Assembly: GCA_947502145.1 (NCBI GenBank)
Contig: CANMYO010000001.1
Location: 992,001 to 1,056,000 of the forward strand
DNA length: 64,000 nucleotides
Source of the DNA: an uncultured Paracoccaceae bacterium
GTDB lineage: Bacteria; Pseudomonadota; Alphaproteobacteria; Rhodobacterales; Rhodobacteraceae
Reading direction: 5' to 3'
In this document: positions 28,535-35,942 of the stretch, piece by piece
Position numbering within the stretch: position 1 is the first letter of the stretch
How the letters are laid out: each line of letters starts with the position of its first letter
Notes under the pieces: model-generated
Database searches by the model: none
Told to the model about the DNA's origin: nothing
What the model saw: the letters and a program-made list of their open reading frames with translations, nothing else
Translations under genes and position numbers: made by a program

Positions 28535-29322
28535 GTGGCTGCCCCTGCTGTTGGGCCGAGCGTTTCAGCAATTGCCGTGATTGCAGGAACCAAACCGGTC
28601 AGTTTCTCGAACGCCTGAATTGAAAGCTGCGCGTGAACCTCAACACCGACGATGGCAGCAGCGACGTCACGCTTGATCGCCGCATGATACAGCGCCTGAT
28701 GCGGCTCTACCGCCATCGCCGCAGTAAAGACTGCCGTTGCCCGCGTTGCAGCGGCCTGATCTGCGGTCTGTAAGTTGCGCAGTTCGTCCAGAATGAATGT
28801 CTGATACCGGCCCAGGTGATCTTCGATTTGCCTGCGCATCTGTGCCAACCAAGTCGACCCGGACCCTGCGACCAATGCCGCATGAAACGCTGCGTGACGT
28901 GACATCCACGTTTCAAGCGCGGCGAGGTCGGACAGGGAGTGCGGGAACGGCGTGGCGCTGAGCTGGTGATAGGTGCCAATGACCTGCGCTTCCCAATGGT
29001 CGTTACCATCACGGATCGCATCTGTCATCATTGCCCCATCAATTGCACTCCGCGTCCGTTCAAGATCCAACAGGTCTGCCCGCGCCAATCCGGCCACGCG
29101 AAAACCTTTGTTGTGTTCTGGCACAACCAATTGGTCCGTACACAGACGATTCAAGCACTCGCGCAACGGAGTCAGGCCCACGTTGTAACGCGCGGCCAAT
29201 ACTGAGAGCCTGAGCACCGCATCCGGGGCGAGCACTAGCGTCAAGATGTCCCTGCGCACACGATCATAAATCGGGGCCGCCTTCGGTTCTACGCTGGGCG
29301 TCAAATTGATTCTTTCAGTCAT
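28531..29322 (-). CDS. GntR family (FCD) regulator of the kyn operon
   Basis: A 263-residue GntR/FadR-type regulator. The winged helix is at residues ~20-75 ([20 protein letters not shown], then [15 protein letters not shown]), followed by an all-helical FCD ligand-binding domain with His residues in [11 protein letters not shown] and [14 protein letters not shown] that fit a metal site. As first gene of the operon that includes kynA and kynU it probably senses tryptophan, kynurenine or a related compound. That is inferred from position. Confidence 0.87.
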   Translation of the reverse strand: MTERINLTPSVEPKAAPIYDRVRRDILTLVLAPDAVLRLSVLAARYNVGLTPLRECLNRLCTDQLVVPEHNKGFRVAGLARADLLDLERTRSAIDGAMMTDAIRDGNDHWEAQVIGTYHQLSATPFPHSLSDLAALETWMSRHAAFHAALVAGSGSTWLAQMRRQIEDHLGRYQTFILDELRNLQTADQAAATRATAVFTAAMAVEPHQALYHAAIKRDVAAAIVGVEVHAQLSIQAFEKLTGLVPAITAIAETLGPTAGAAT

Positions 29323-29397
29323 GTGACTGTCGTATCATATACGATTTTCGAAATCATATTTTATTTGCGATGCAACTTAACAGGTTGATCCTATTGA

Positions 29398-29426
29398 CAA
29401 ACCCCGACCACATTCATGGCCGGGGT
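29398..29426 (-). terminator. Candidate terminator after malyl-CoA lyase gene
   Basis: On the minus strand a stem of ACCCCGGCC with GGTCGGGGT (one mismatch) and an 8-nt loop is followed by TTTGTC, starting about 25 bp after the malyl-CoA lyase stop. The U run is short, so efficiency is uncertain. Confidence 0.45.
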
Positions 29427-29451
29427 CTGAACTGTTGCAATTTTTCGGACG

Positions 29452-30429
29452 TTACGCCGCTGCGATCTGCTTGGCCTTCTCGACAAGAACCTCGGCCTGA
29501 CGGATCGACGCATAGTCAATAAGACGCCCATCCAGACTGACCGCACCTTTCCCGGCAGCCTCGGCATCCGCCATTGCGGCAAGGATGCGTTGCGCCTTGG
29601 TGATTTCCGCGTCAGAGGGGCTCATCACTTCGTTGGCAAGGGCAATCTGGCTTGGGTGAATGGCCCATTTGCCCTCGCAACCCAGAACAGCGGCACGAAA
29701 GGCCGCCGCGCGGTATCCATCCGGATCCTTGAAGTCACCAAAGGGGCCGTCAATCGGACGCAACCCATTGGCCCGCGCAGCTACAACCATCCGCGCCAGC
29801 GCATAGTGCCACATGTCACCCCAGTGGCTTGCCCGCTCACCCGTCTCATCAGGATCGGTCAGGACGCTATAGTCCTTGTTCACACCACCAATGATCGTTG
29901 TGCGGGCACGGGTTGAGGCGGCATAGTCGGCAACGCCGAAATGCAGGCTTTCATTGCGTTTTGAGGATGCGGCGATTTCGGACACATTCTGCATGCCCAA
30001 TGCGGTTTCGATAATATGCTCGAAACCAATCCGTTTCTTGTAGCCCTTTGCATCCTCGATCTGGGTTACCATCATGTCGACGGCATAGACGTCTGCGGCG
30101 GTGCCGACCTTTGGGATCATAATCAGATCAAGTCGTTCGCCGGCCTGCTCAACCACGTCAACGACGTCGCGATACATATAGTGGGTATCCAGTCCATTGA
30201 TTCGGACAGACATGGATTTGCTGCCCCAATCTATGTCGTTCAGCGCCTTGATAATGTTCTTGCGGGCCTGCTCTTTCTCGTCAGGGGCAACTGCATCTTC
30301 GAGGTCCAGAAAGATGACATCGACGTCAGATTTTGCCGCCTTTTCAAACATTTCCGGTTGGCTGCCGGGCACGGCAAGCTCTGACCGGTTCAGGCGGCCG
30401 GGGGCCTGTTCGATGGGGTGGAACGACAT
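29452..30429 (-). CDS. mcl1: L-malyl-CoA / beta-methylmalyl-CoA lyase
   Basis: A 325-residue HpcH/HpaI-type lyase that cleaves L-malyl-CoA to acetyl-CoA and glyoxylate (and beta-methylmalyl-CoA to propionyl-CoA and glyoxylate). The sequence closely follows MclA/Mcl1 proteins: RLNRSELAVPGSQPEMFEKA, VIFLDLEDAVAPDEK, SVRINGLDTHYMYRDVV, IIGGVNKDYSVLTDPDETG and EGKWAIHPSQIALANEV. A ribosome binding site GGAAG lies 9 bp before the ATG. Together with mtkAB at 31410 this links malate to acetyl-CoA and glyoxylate, as in the serine or ethylmalonyl-CoA pathways. Which pathway operates cannot be decided from this window. Confidence 0.94.
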   Translation of the reverse strand: MSFHPIEQAPGRLNRSELAVPGSQPEMFEKAAKSDVDVIFLDLEDAVAPDEKEQARKNIIKALNDIDWGSKSMSVRINGLDTHYMYRDVVDVVEQAGERLDLIMIPKVGTAADVYAVDMMVTQIEDAKGYKKRIGFEHIIETALGMQNVSEIAASSKRNESLHFGVADYAASTRARTTIIGGVNKDYSVLTDPDETGERASHWGDMWHYALARMVVAARANGLRPIDGPFGDFKDPDGYRAAAFRAAVLGCEGKWAIHPSQIALANEVMSPSDAEITKAQRILAAMADAEAAGKGAVSLDGRLIDYASIRQAEVLVEKAKQIAAA

Positions 30430-30450
30430 GGGGTGCTTCCTTTTCTCTAA

Positions 30451-30468
30451 GCAACAATGTTGCGCAAC
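30451..30468. promoter_or_regulatory. Inverted-repeat cluster upstream of malyl-CoA lyase gene
   Basis: Three alternating 5-bp half-sites GCAAC-AAT-GTTGC-GCAAC lie 22 bp upstream of the start codon. Two overlapping palindromes of this kind suggest a dimeric regulator site close to the promoter. The regulator is unknown. Confidence 0.35.
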
Positions 30469-30533
30469 AAAGGGAAGTTGAGACCGAATATGTCAACAAA
30501 AAGCTGGGTCTATCTCAGTATACAATACCGCGT

Positions 30534-31163
30534 TCATCCCTCATCACGTTCGAGGGCCAGCCGCGAGGAATAGAAAAACGCAATCGCCTGCGCGCGATTC
30601 TTGACGCTAAGTTTTTCGTAAAGGTTTGACAGGTGAAATTTAACGGTGTTGATCGTAATGCCAAGCTCGGCCGACAGCTCCCGATTTGTCAGGCCCTTTG
30701 AAAGGGCGTCCAGCATTGCACGTTCCTTGCGCGACAGGCGTTGAATGGGATCGCTTTGCAGTTCGCGAACATCCAGAAACGGAAACACCATTTTCCCGGC
30801 GGCAACATCTGCGCAGGTCTCTAGCAGGGCTTCGGGCGCAGACGATCGCGGCGCAAACGCTGCTGCGCCGGCTGACATCGCCAGACGTGGCAGATCGCCG
30901 GTGTTTTCCGCATAGACCACAATGCGAGGTGGATTGGCTTGGGCCCGCAGCACCTCGATCAATTTTGCGCCGCCCAGCGCGGGCAGATTCCAGTCAATGA
31001 TTCCGATTTGAAATGGCAACCGCATGGCGGTGCCCAGGAACCCCTCTGCCGTTGCAGATGTCGCGACCAGAGAGAATCGGGGATCACGTTCGATAATCTC
31101 GGAAAGGGCCGACAGGACCAGCGGATTGCCGTCGGCCAGCATAACATCAATGGAATGCGTCAA
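30534..31163 (-). CDS. LuxR-family response regulator
   Basis: A 209-residue two-domain regulator. The receiver-like N terminus has an acidic residue in LADGNP (Asp11) and a likely phosphoacceptor Asp57 in GIIDWNLPALGG, but the conserved lysine late in the fold is not obvious (FAPRSS), so it may be an atypical receiver. The C-terminal LuxR helix-turn-helix is standard (SRKERAMLDALSKGLTNREL, then ITINTVKFHLSNLYEKL). No partner histidine kinase is adjacent. It is divergent from mtkA and near mcl1, so control of these genes is plausible but unproven. Confidence 0.87.
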   Translation of the reverse strand: MTHSIDVMLADGNPLVLSALSEIIERDPRFSLVATSATAEGFLGTAMRLPFQIGIIDWNLPALGGAKLIEVLRAQANPPRIVVYAENTGDLPRLAMSAGAAAFAPRSSAPEALLETCADVAAGKMVFPFLDVRELQSDPIQRLSRKERAMLDALSKGLTNRELSAELGITINTVKFHLSNLYEKLSVKNRAQAIAFFYSSRLALERDEG

Positions 31164-31208
31164 GTACGTATGTCCTTATTTTTAAATTGCTTTTATCGAC
31201 TTACTATT

Positions 31209-31292
31209 CTTTTGGGTAGGTCATTTTCGGTATACACTCGCATATTTACACTTAAGGATAGGAAATTTCCTGCCCAATTAGCTACCCAAAAG
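31209..31292. promoter_or_regulatory. Divergent promoter region with paired inverted repeats
   Basis: A perfect 11-bp arm CTTTTGGGTAG (31209-31219) is matched by its complement CTACCCAAAAG (31282-31292), 73 bp apart. Between them lies a perfect 12-bp palindrome AGGAAATTTCCT (31260-31271). The region separates the LuxR-type regulator (minus) from mtkA (plus). The layout suggests two operator half-sites or paired binding sites around the promoters. Confidence 0.45.
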
Positions 31293-31409
31293 CAGGAGTA
31301 AGGAAGGTTGCTGGCGTTGTCCAGATCACTATCAATCGTCGGGACCAAGCTTCGCGACATAAAATTATCCATGTGGTTGATTGGTGGTGGAATTGAGGAG
31401 AACGCGTCG

Positions 31410-32609
31410 ATGGACATCCACGAATACCAGGCCAAGGAGATCCTTTCGCGGTTCGGTGTCGCCGTGCCAGAGGGTGCCTTGGCCTATAGCCCCGAACAGG
31501 CTGCCTACCGCGCACGCGAGTTGGGTGGCGAACGCTGGGTGGTTAAGGCGCAGGTCCATGCCGGTGGGCGCGGGAAAGCTGGTGGCGTCAAAGTCTGTAG
31601 CAGTGACCGCGAAATTGAAGACGCCTCTGAAGGGATGTTTGGTGCAAAGCTAGTCACGCATCAAACCGGTCCGGAAGGCAAAGGCGTTTATCGCGTGTAT
31701 GTAGAGGCAGCCGTTCCCATTGACCGCGAAATTTATCTTGGTTTTGTTCTTGATCGTACAACGCAGCGCGTCATGATCGTCGCCAGCGGCGAAGGCGGTA
31801 TGGAGATCGAAGATATCTCAGCCGACAAACCCGACAGCATCGTTCGCGCAGTCATAGAACCCGCCGTTGGCCTGCGCGAGTTCCAGTGCCGCCAGATCGC
31901 CTTTAAGCTTGGCATCGACGCGAGCCTGACGCAGCAATTGGTGCGCACATTGCAGGGCTGCTACCGCGCCTTTACCGAGCTTGACGCCACGATGGTTGAA
32001 ATCAACCCGCTGGTGATCACCGGCGACAACCGGGTCCTCGCGCTGGATGCAAAAATGACCTTTGATGACAATGCGCTGTTCCGGCACCCGCAGATCAGCG
32101 AACTCAGGGACAAGTCACAAGAGGACCCGCGCGAAAGCCGTGCCTCGGATCGGGGTCTCAGCTATGTCGGGCTTGACGGCAATATCGGCTGTATCGTCAA
32201 TGGTGCCGGGCTGGCAATGGCGACAATGGACACCATTAAACTCGCCGGTGGCGAGCCGGCAAACTTCCTTGATATTGGCGGCGGAGCGACGCCAGAGCGG
32301 GTGGCAAAGGCCTTTCGCCTGGTGCTGTCGGACCAGAATGTTCAGGCCATCCTTGTCAACATTTTCGCTGGCATCAACCGCTGCGATTGGGTGGCCGAAG
32401 GCGTCGTCGCTGCAATGAAGGAAGTTGGCGTTGAGGTGCCCGTTATTGTGCGTCTTGCAGGAACCAATGTTGAAGCGGGTCAAAAGATCCTCGCCAAGTC
32501 CGGCCTGCCCATTATCCGCGCGGGCACATTGATCGAAGCCGCGGAACGCGCCGTGGCTGCATGGAAAAGCGACCTCAGCCAAGGCACCAAAATAAGGGCA
32601 GCATCATGA
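31410..32609 (+). CDS. mtkA: Malate-CoA ligase beta subunit
   Basis: A 399-residue ATP-grasp subunit of malate thiokinase, which with MtkB makes malyl-CoA from malate, ATP and CoA. It starts with [17 protein letters not shown] and has the nucleotide and metal motifs [30 protein letters not shown] and [18 protein letters not shown]. Succinyl-CoA synthetase beta is a close relative; the malate assignment rests on the MtkB sequence and the mcl/hydroxyacid dehydrogenase context. The ATG at 31410, with GAGGAG upstream, is preferred over in-frame codons before it. The stop overlaps the mtkB start. Confidence 0.9.
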   Translation: MDIHEYQAKEILSRFGVAVPEGALAYSPEQAAYRARELGGERWVVKAQVHAGGRGKAGGVKVCSSDREIEDASEGMFGAKLVTHQTGPEGKGVYRVYVEAAVPIDREIYLGFVLDRTTQRVMIVASGEGGMEIEDISADKPDSIVRAVIEPAVGLREFQCRQIAFKLGIDASLTQQLVRTLQGCYRAFTELDATMVEINPLVITGDNRVLALDAKMTFDDNALFRHPQISELRDKSQEDPRESRASDRGLSYVGLDGNIGCIVNGAGLAMATMDTIKLAGGEPANFLDIGGGATPERVAKAFRLVLSDQNVQAILVNIFAGINRCDWVAEGVVAAMKEVGVEVPVIVRLAGTNVEAGQKILAKSGLPIIRAGTLIEAAERAVAAWKSDLSQGTKIRAAS

Positions 32610-33493
32610 GCATTCTTCTGGATCAGAACACCCGCGTGATCGTGCAGGGGATCACCGGAAAAATGGCACGCTTTCATACCAAGGACATGCTGGAATACGG
32701 CACCAACGTCGTTGGCGGTGTTGTTCCCGGCAAAGGCGGAGAGACGGTCGAAGGTGTACCGGTTTTTGATACCGTCGAAGAGGCTGTCGCAAAGACCAAT
32801 GCGGAAGCGAGCCTTGTTTTTGTACCTCCACCCTTTGCGGCGGATGGAATCATGGAAGCCGCGGATGCAGGCATTCGCTATTGTGTCTGCATCACTGACG
32901 GCATCCCGGCGCAGGATATGATCCGGGTCAAGCGGTACATGTATCGCTATCCGAAAGATCGCCGCATGGTACTGACCGGTCCCAATTGCGCCGGTACGAT
33001 CAGCCCGGGCAAAGCGCTTTTGGGTATCATGCCGGGCCACATCTATCTGCCGGGTCACGTGGGTATTGTCGGTCGCTCCGGGACATTGGGTTATGAGGCC
33101 GCATCGCAGTTGAAAGAGCGTGGCATCGGGGTCAGCACCTCTGTGGGTATTGGGGGCGATCCGATCAACGGGTCCAGCTTTCGGGATATTCTTGAGCGGT
33201 TTCAACATGACGATGACACGCATATCATCGCGCTGATTGGCGAAATCGGCGGCCCGCAAGAGGCAGAAGCCGCAGCCTATATCCGGGATCATGTGACGAA
33301 ACCGGTTGTCGCCTATGTCGCGGGGCTGACAGCCCCCAAGGGACGCACCATGGGGCATGCCGGTGCGATTATCTCTGCCTTTGGCGAAAGCGCGAGCGAG
33401 AAGGTCGAAATCCTTTCCGCTGCAGGTGTCACAGTGGCGGACAACCCTGCAATTATCGGCGCAACAATTGCAAATGTGCTTGAGGCCGCGTGA
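32606..33493 (+). CDS. mtkB: Malate-CoA ligase alpha subunit
   Basis: A 295-residue CoA-binding subunit of malate thiokinase. It starts [20 protein letters not shown], a pattern close to Methylobacterium MtkB rather than SucD, and continues with [60 protein letters not shown] and the phospho-histidine loop in [15 protein letters not shown]. The ATG overlaps the mtkA stop (ATGA), and the end overlaps the next gene by one base (TGATG), so the three genes are translationally coupled. Confidence 0.93.
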   Translation: MSILLDQNTRVIVQGITGKMARFHTKDMLEYGTNVVGGVVPGKGGETVEGVPVFDTVEEAVAKTNAEASLVFVPPPFAADGIMEAADAGIRYCVCITDGIPAQDMIRVKRYMYRYPKDRRMVLTGPNCAGTISPGKALLGIMPGHIYLPGHVGIVGRSGTLGYEAASQLKERGIGVSTSVGIGGDPINGSSFRDILERFQHDDDTHIIALIGEIGGPQEAEAAAYIRDHVTKPVVAYVAGLTAPKGRTMGHAGAIISAFGESASEKVEILSAAGVTVADNPAIIGATIANVLEAA

Positions 33494-34464
33494 TGACCAA
33501 ACCGCGCATTCTCATGACGCGCCGTTGGCCGGATGCGGTCGAGGCGCAGCTGACTCAGCATTTTGAAGTCACGGTCAACCGCAGCGACGCGCCCCTTTGC
33601 GCGCTTGATCTGAAAGAGGCGATCGGCCATTTTGATGCGCTGTTGCCAACATCCACGGACCGCATAGATGCAGACACCTTCGATGTGCCACGGAAACAGG
33701 CGAGGATCATCGCGAACCTTGGCGTTGGGTTCAACCACATTGATGTGGGCGAGGCCACCGCACAGGGGATCACGGTTACAAATACCCCAGACGTTTTGTC
33801 CGAATGCACGGCGGACCTCGCCATGACACTGATGCTGATGGTGGCCCGCCGGGTGCCAGAGGGAGTTCAGGAATTGCGTGCAGACAATTGGCGCGGCTGG
33901 CGACCAACCATGCTGATCGGTGCGCAGGTCTCAGGCAAAACATTGGGCATCGTTGGGTTTGGCCGTGTGGGACAGGAATTGGCGCGGCGTGCACATCATG
34001 GTTTTGGCATGAACGTTATCGTGTACGACAATCGTCCCATATCACCGGACGTCCTGCACCGGTTTGGCGCTGTGCAGGTGGACCAACTGGATGATCTGTT
34101 GCCAATGGTCGACTTTGTATCGCTCAACTGTTCAGCAGCACCGGACAACAGGTTCTTGATTGATGCCCGCCGTCTCGATCTAATGCGTCCTGATGCTTTT
34201 CTTATCAACACCGCGCAGGGAAGTCTGGTTGATGAACATGCGCTGACCCAGGCGCTGATGTTTGAAACCATTGGCGGCGCTGCATTGGACGTGTTTGGCT
34301 GTGACCCCCGGCAACGGCCCGATCTTGCGCAATGCGATAATCTGGTGATGTTGCCGCAGATGGGCAGCGCAACCCAGGAGGCGCGCAAAGCTTTGGGGTC
34401 CCGAGTCCTGAAGAATCTGATGGATTTCTTCGACGGGAAAGAGCCGCGCGATCGCGTCGCCTGA
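33493..34464 (+). CDS. D-2-hydroxyacid dehydrogenase family protein with altered catalytic residues
   Basis: A 323-residue protein of the D-glycerate dehydrogenase / hydroxypyruvate reductase family. The NAD fold GKTLGIVGFGRVGQELARR is intact, and Asp179 at the end of the second strand suggests NAD(H). The operon with mtkAB would fit the serine-cycle reduction of hydroxypyruvate. However, the three classical catalytic positions are changed: NTAQG (Gln242 instead of Arg), CDP (Asp271 instead of Glu) and PQMGSAT (Gln289 instead of His). Catalysis by the usual mechanism is therefore doubtful. It may be inactive, regulatory or specialised. A GTG three bases upstream is an alternative start. Confidence 0.85.
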   Translation: MTKPRILMTRRWPDAVEAQLTQHFEVTVNRSDAPLCALDLKEAIGHFDALLPTSTDRIDADTFDVPRKQARIIANLGVGFNHIDVGEATAQGITVTNTPDVLSECTADLAMTLMLMVARRVPEGVQELRADNWRGWRPTMLIGAQVSGKTLGIVGFGRVGQELARRAHHGFGMNVIVYDNRPISPDVLHRFGAVQVDQLDDLLPMVDFVSLNCSAAPDNRFLIDARRLDLMRPDAFLINTAQGSLVDEHALTQALMFETIGGAALDVFGCDPRQRPDLAQCDNLVMLPQMGSATQEARKALGSRVLKNLMDFFDGKEPRDRVA

Positions 34465-34541
34465 CCGCGCGAAAGGGCCGTGATGCGCGATGGCAGCCTG
34501 CTTGCGCTTGAAGCGGGCTCCACATTCCGTTTGGATGGACC

Positions 34542-35699
34542 ATGACCAGACACGGGCTGCCCTGCCAGCCCAAGGGACAGATCATGGACCACACAGCCAC
34601 AAATACCGACAGGATCACCGCTGCAGAAATCTATCTTGGCGTTGATGATCTGAAATCCGAGCTGCCGTTTTTCCTCAGGCAACTTGGCTTCCGGTTGGAC
34701 GAGATCTTTCCCGCCGATGATCCCGCTGTCGCCGTCGTGTCAGGACATGGCCTGCGGTTGCGCCTTGACCGCGATGCACCCCAGGGCAAGGCCCGTCTGC
34801 AGGTCCGTTGCGACGATCCGGCTGGCTTTGCGCAGGGTGCCCAAACCCTTACATCGCCAAGCGGTCATTGCATTGACATCGTCGACGCAAACCCCGCGCT
34901 GACGACACCACAGACCCAGCATTCCTTCATGGTGCGCCACCTGCGCGATAGCGATTCATGGGTCATCGGACGCGCCGGGATGCGCTATCGTGACCTGATC
35001 CCCGGTCGCCTTGGCGGGTCTATTATCGCATCGCATATTCGCATCCCCGACGGCGGCCCCGTACCAGACATGGTGCACTATCATACCGTCGGATTTCAGC
35101 TGATCTTCTGCTATCGCGGCTGGGTGCGGCTGGTGTACGAAGATCAGGGACCGCCATTCGTGCTCGAGGCAGGGTGCTGTGTGATTCAGCCGCCGCAAAT
35201 CCGGCATCGCGTGCTGGAAGCATCCGAGAACGTCGAGGTTCTCGAAATTGGCGTCCCCGCAGAACACATCACAACCATTGATCACGACATGACGCTGCCA
35301 ACGCCTTCCCTGAATCCTGAACGTCAATGGCAGGGGACGCGCTTTGTTCATCACAGAGAAAGGGATGCGGTCTGGGCCCCTTGGCGGATGCCGGGCTGGG
35401 ACAGTCGCGACACGGGTATCGGCACCGCGACCCAGGGCATTGCAGGCGTGCATGTCGCGCGGCCAAACGGTCAGGCCCAAGATTGGTCCAGCCATGACAC
35501 CGACATTCTTTTCACCTTTGTCAAAGAAGGCTCCATGACGTTGGAAGTTGCCGGTGAAGATCCCTATCAGCTGGTGGCCGGTGACGCATTTGTCCTTCCG
35601 CCATTTCTAAAAACCATTTACCGGGATGCGAGCCCGGATTGCGAGTTGATTGAAACCGCCTTGCAAGCTGATTTCAAAACAGAGGTTGGCAAGGGGTAG
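34542..35699 (+). CDS. Glyoxalase-like/double-cupin protein
   Basis: A 385-residue protein. Residues ~20-120 resemble a vicinal-oxygen-chelate (glyoxalase) half (AAEIYLGVDDLKSELPFFLR). Two cupin barrels follow: the first has HYH ... QPPQIRHRVLE, which keeps three histidine ligands; the second (SSHDTDILFTFVKEGSM, GDAFVLPP) has fewer. The ATG at 34542 overlaps the end of a 20-codon frame beginning at 34482 (ATGA); a second in-frame ATG (34584) gives MDHTATNTDRITAAEIYLGV and is equally possible. It lies downstream of mtkAB and the hydroxyacid dehydrogenase on the same strand. A dioxygenase or isomerase role is possible; the substrate is unknown. Confidence 0.75.
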   Translation: MTRHGLPCQPKGQIMDHTATNTDRITAAEIYLGVDDLKSELPFFLRQLGFRLDEIFPADDPAVAVVSGHGLRLRLDRDAPQGKARLQVRCDDPAGFAQGAQTLTSPSGHCIDIVDANPALTTPQTQHSFMVRHLRDSDSWVIGRAGMRYRDLIPGRLGGSIIASHIRIPDGGPVPDMVHYHTVGFQLIFCYRGWVRLVYEDQGPPFVLEAGCCVIQPPQIRHRVLEASENVEVLEIGVPAEHITTIDHDMTLPTPSLNPERQWQGTRFVHHRERDAVWAPWRMPGWDSRDTGIGTATQGIAGVHVARPNGQAQDWSSHDTDILFTFVKEGSMTLEVAGEDPYQLVAGDAFVLPPFLKTIYRDASPDCELIETALQADFKTEVGKG

Positions 35700-35871
35700 G
35701 CAGTCGCGCCGCCCGATAACAGCCTGCGGTGGCGTACAAGCGGGCGCGCCACCTCGGGACTGGAGTCGCGAAACGGGACGGCGCAGTACCTGCGTCAATA
35801 TTTAGGTCCCGACCTGATCGCATGGCAAACAATAACATTTTCGCGCCGCCGAAGTTTATGCAACAGCCCCT

Positions 35872-35901
35872 TTGACAACTTACGGTTTAGCCGCCAGTTT
35901 A
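35872..35901 (+). promoter_or_regulatory. Candidate promoter of the second VgrG operon
   Basis: A perfect -35 hexamer TTGACA at 35872-35877 is followed 18 bp later by AGTTTA, a poor -10. It lies about 40 bp upstream of the vgrG start in a 243-bp gap that shows no other feature. Confidence 0.3.
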
Positions 35902-35942
35902 CGCGCCGTGTGGGAGCGACCAATTTAGATGGGATCTTAGGC

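Noticed and set aside
31410-33493. Succinyl-CoA synthetase sucCD
   Set aside because: The alpha subunit follows the MtkB pattern ([21 protein letters not shown]) and the neighbours are malyl-CoA lyase and a hydroxyacid dehydrogenase, not TCA-cycle genes.
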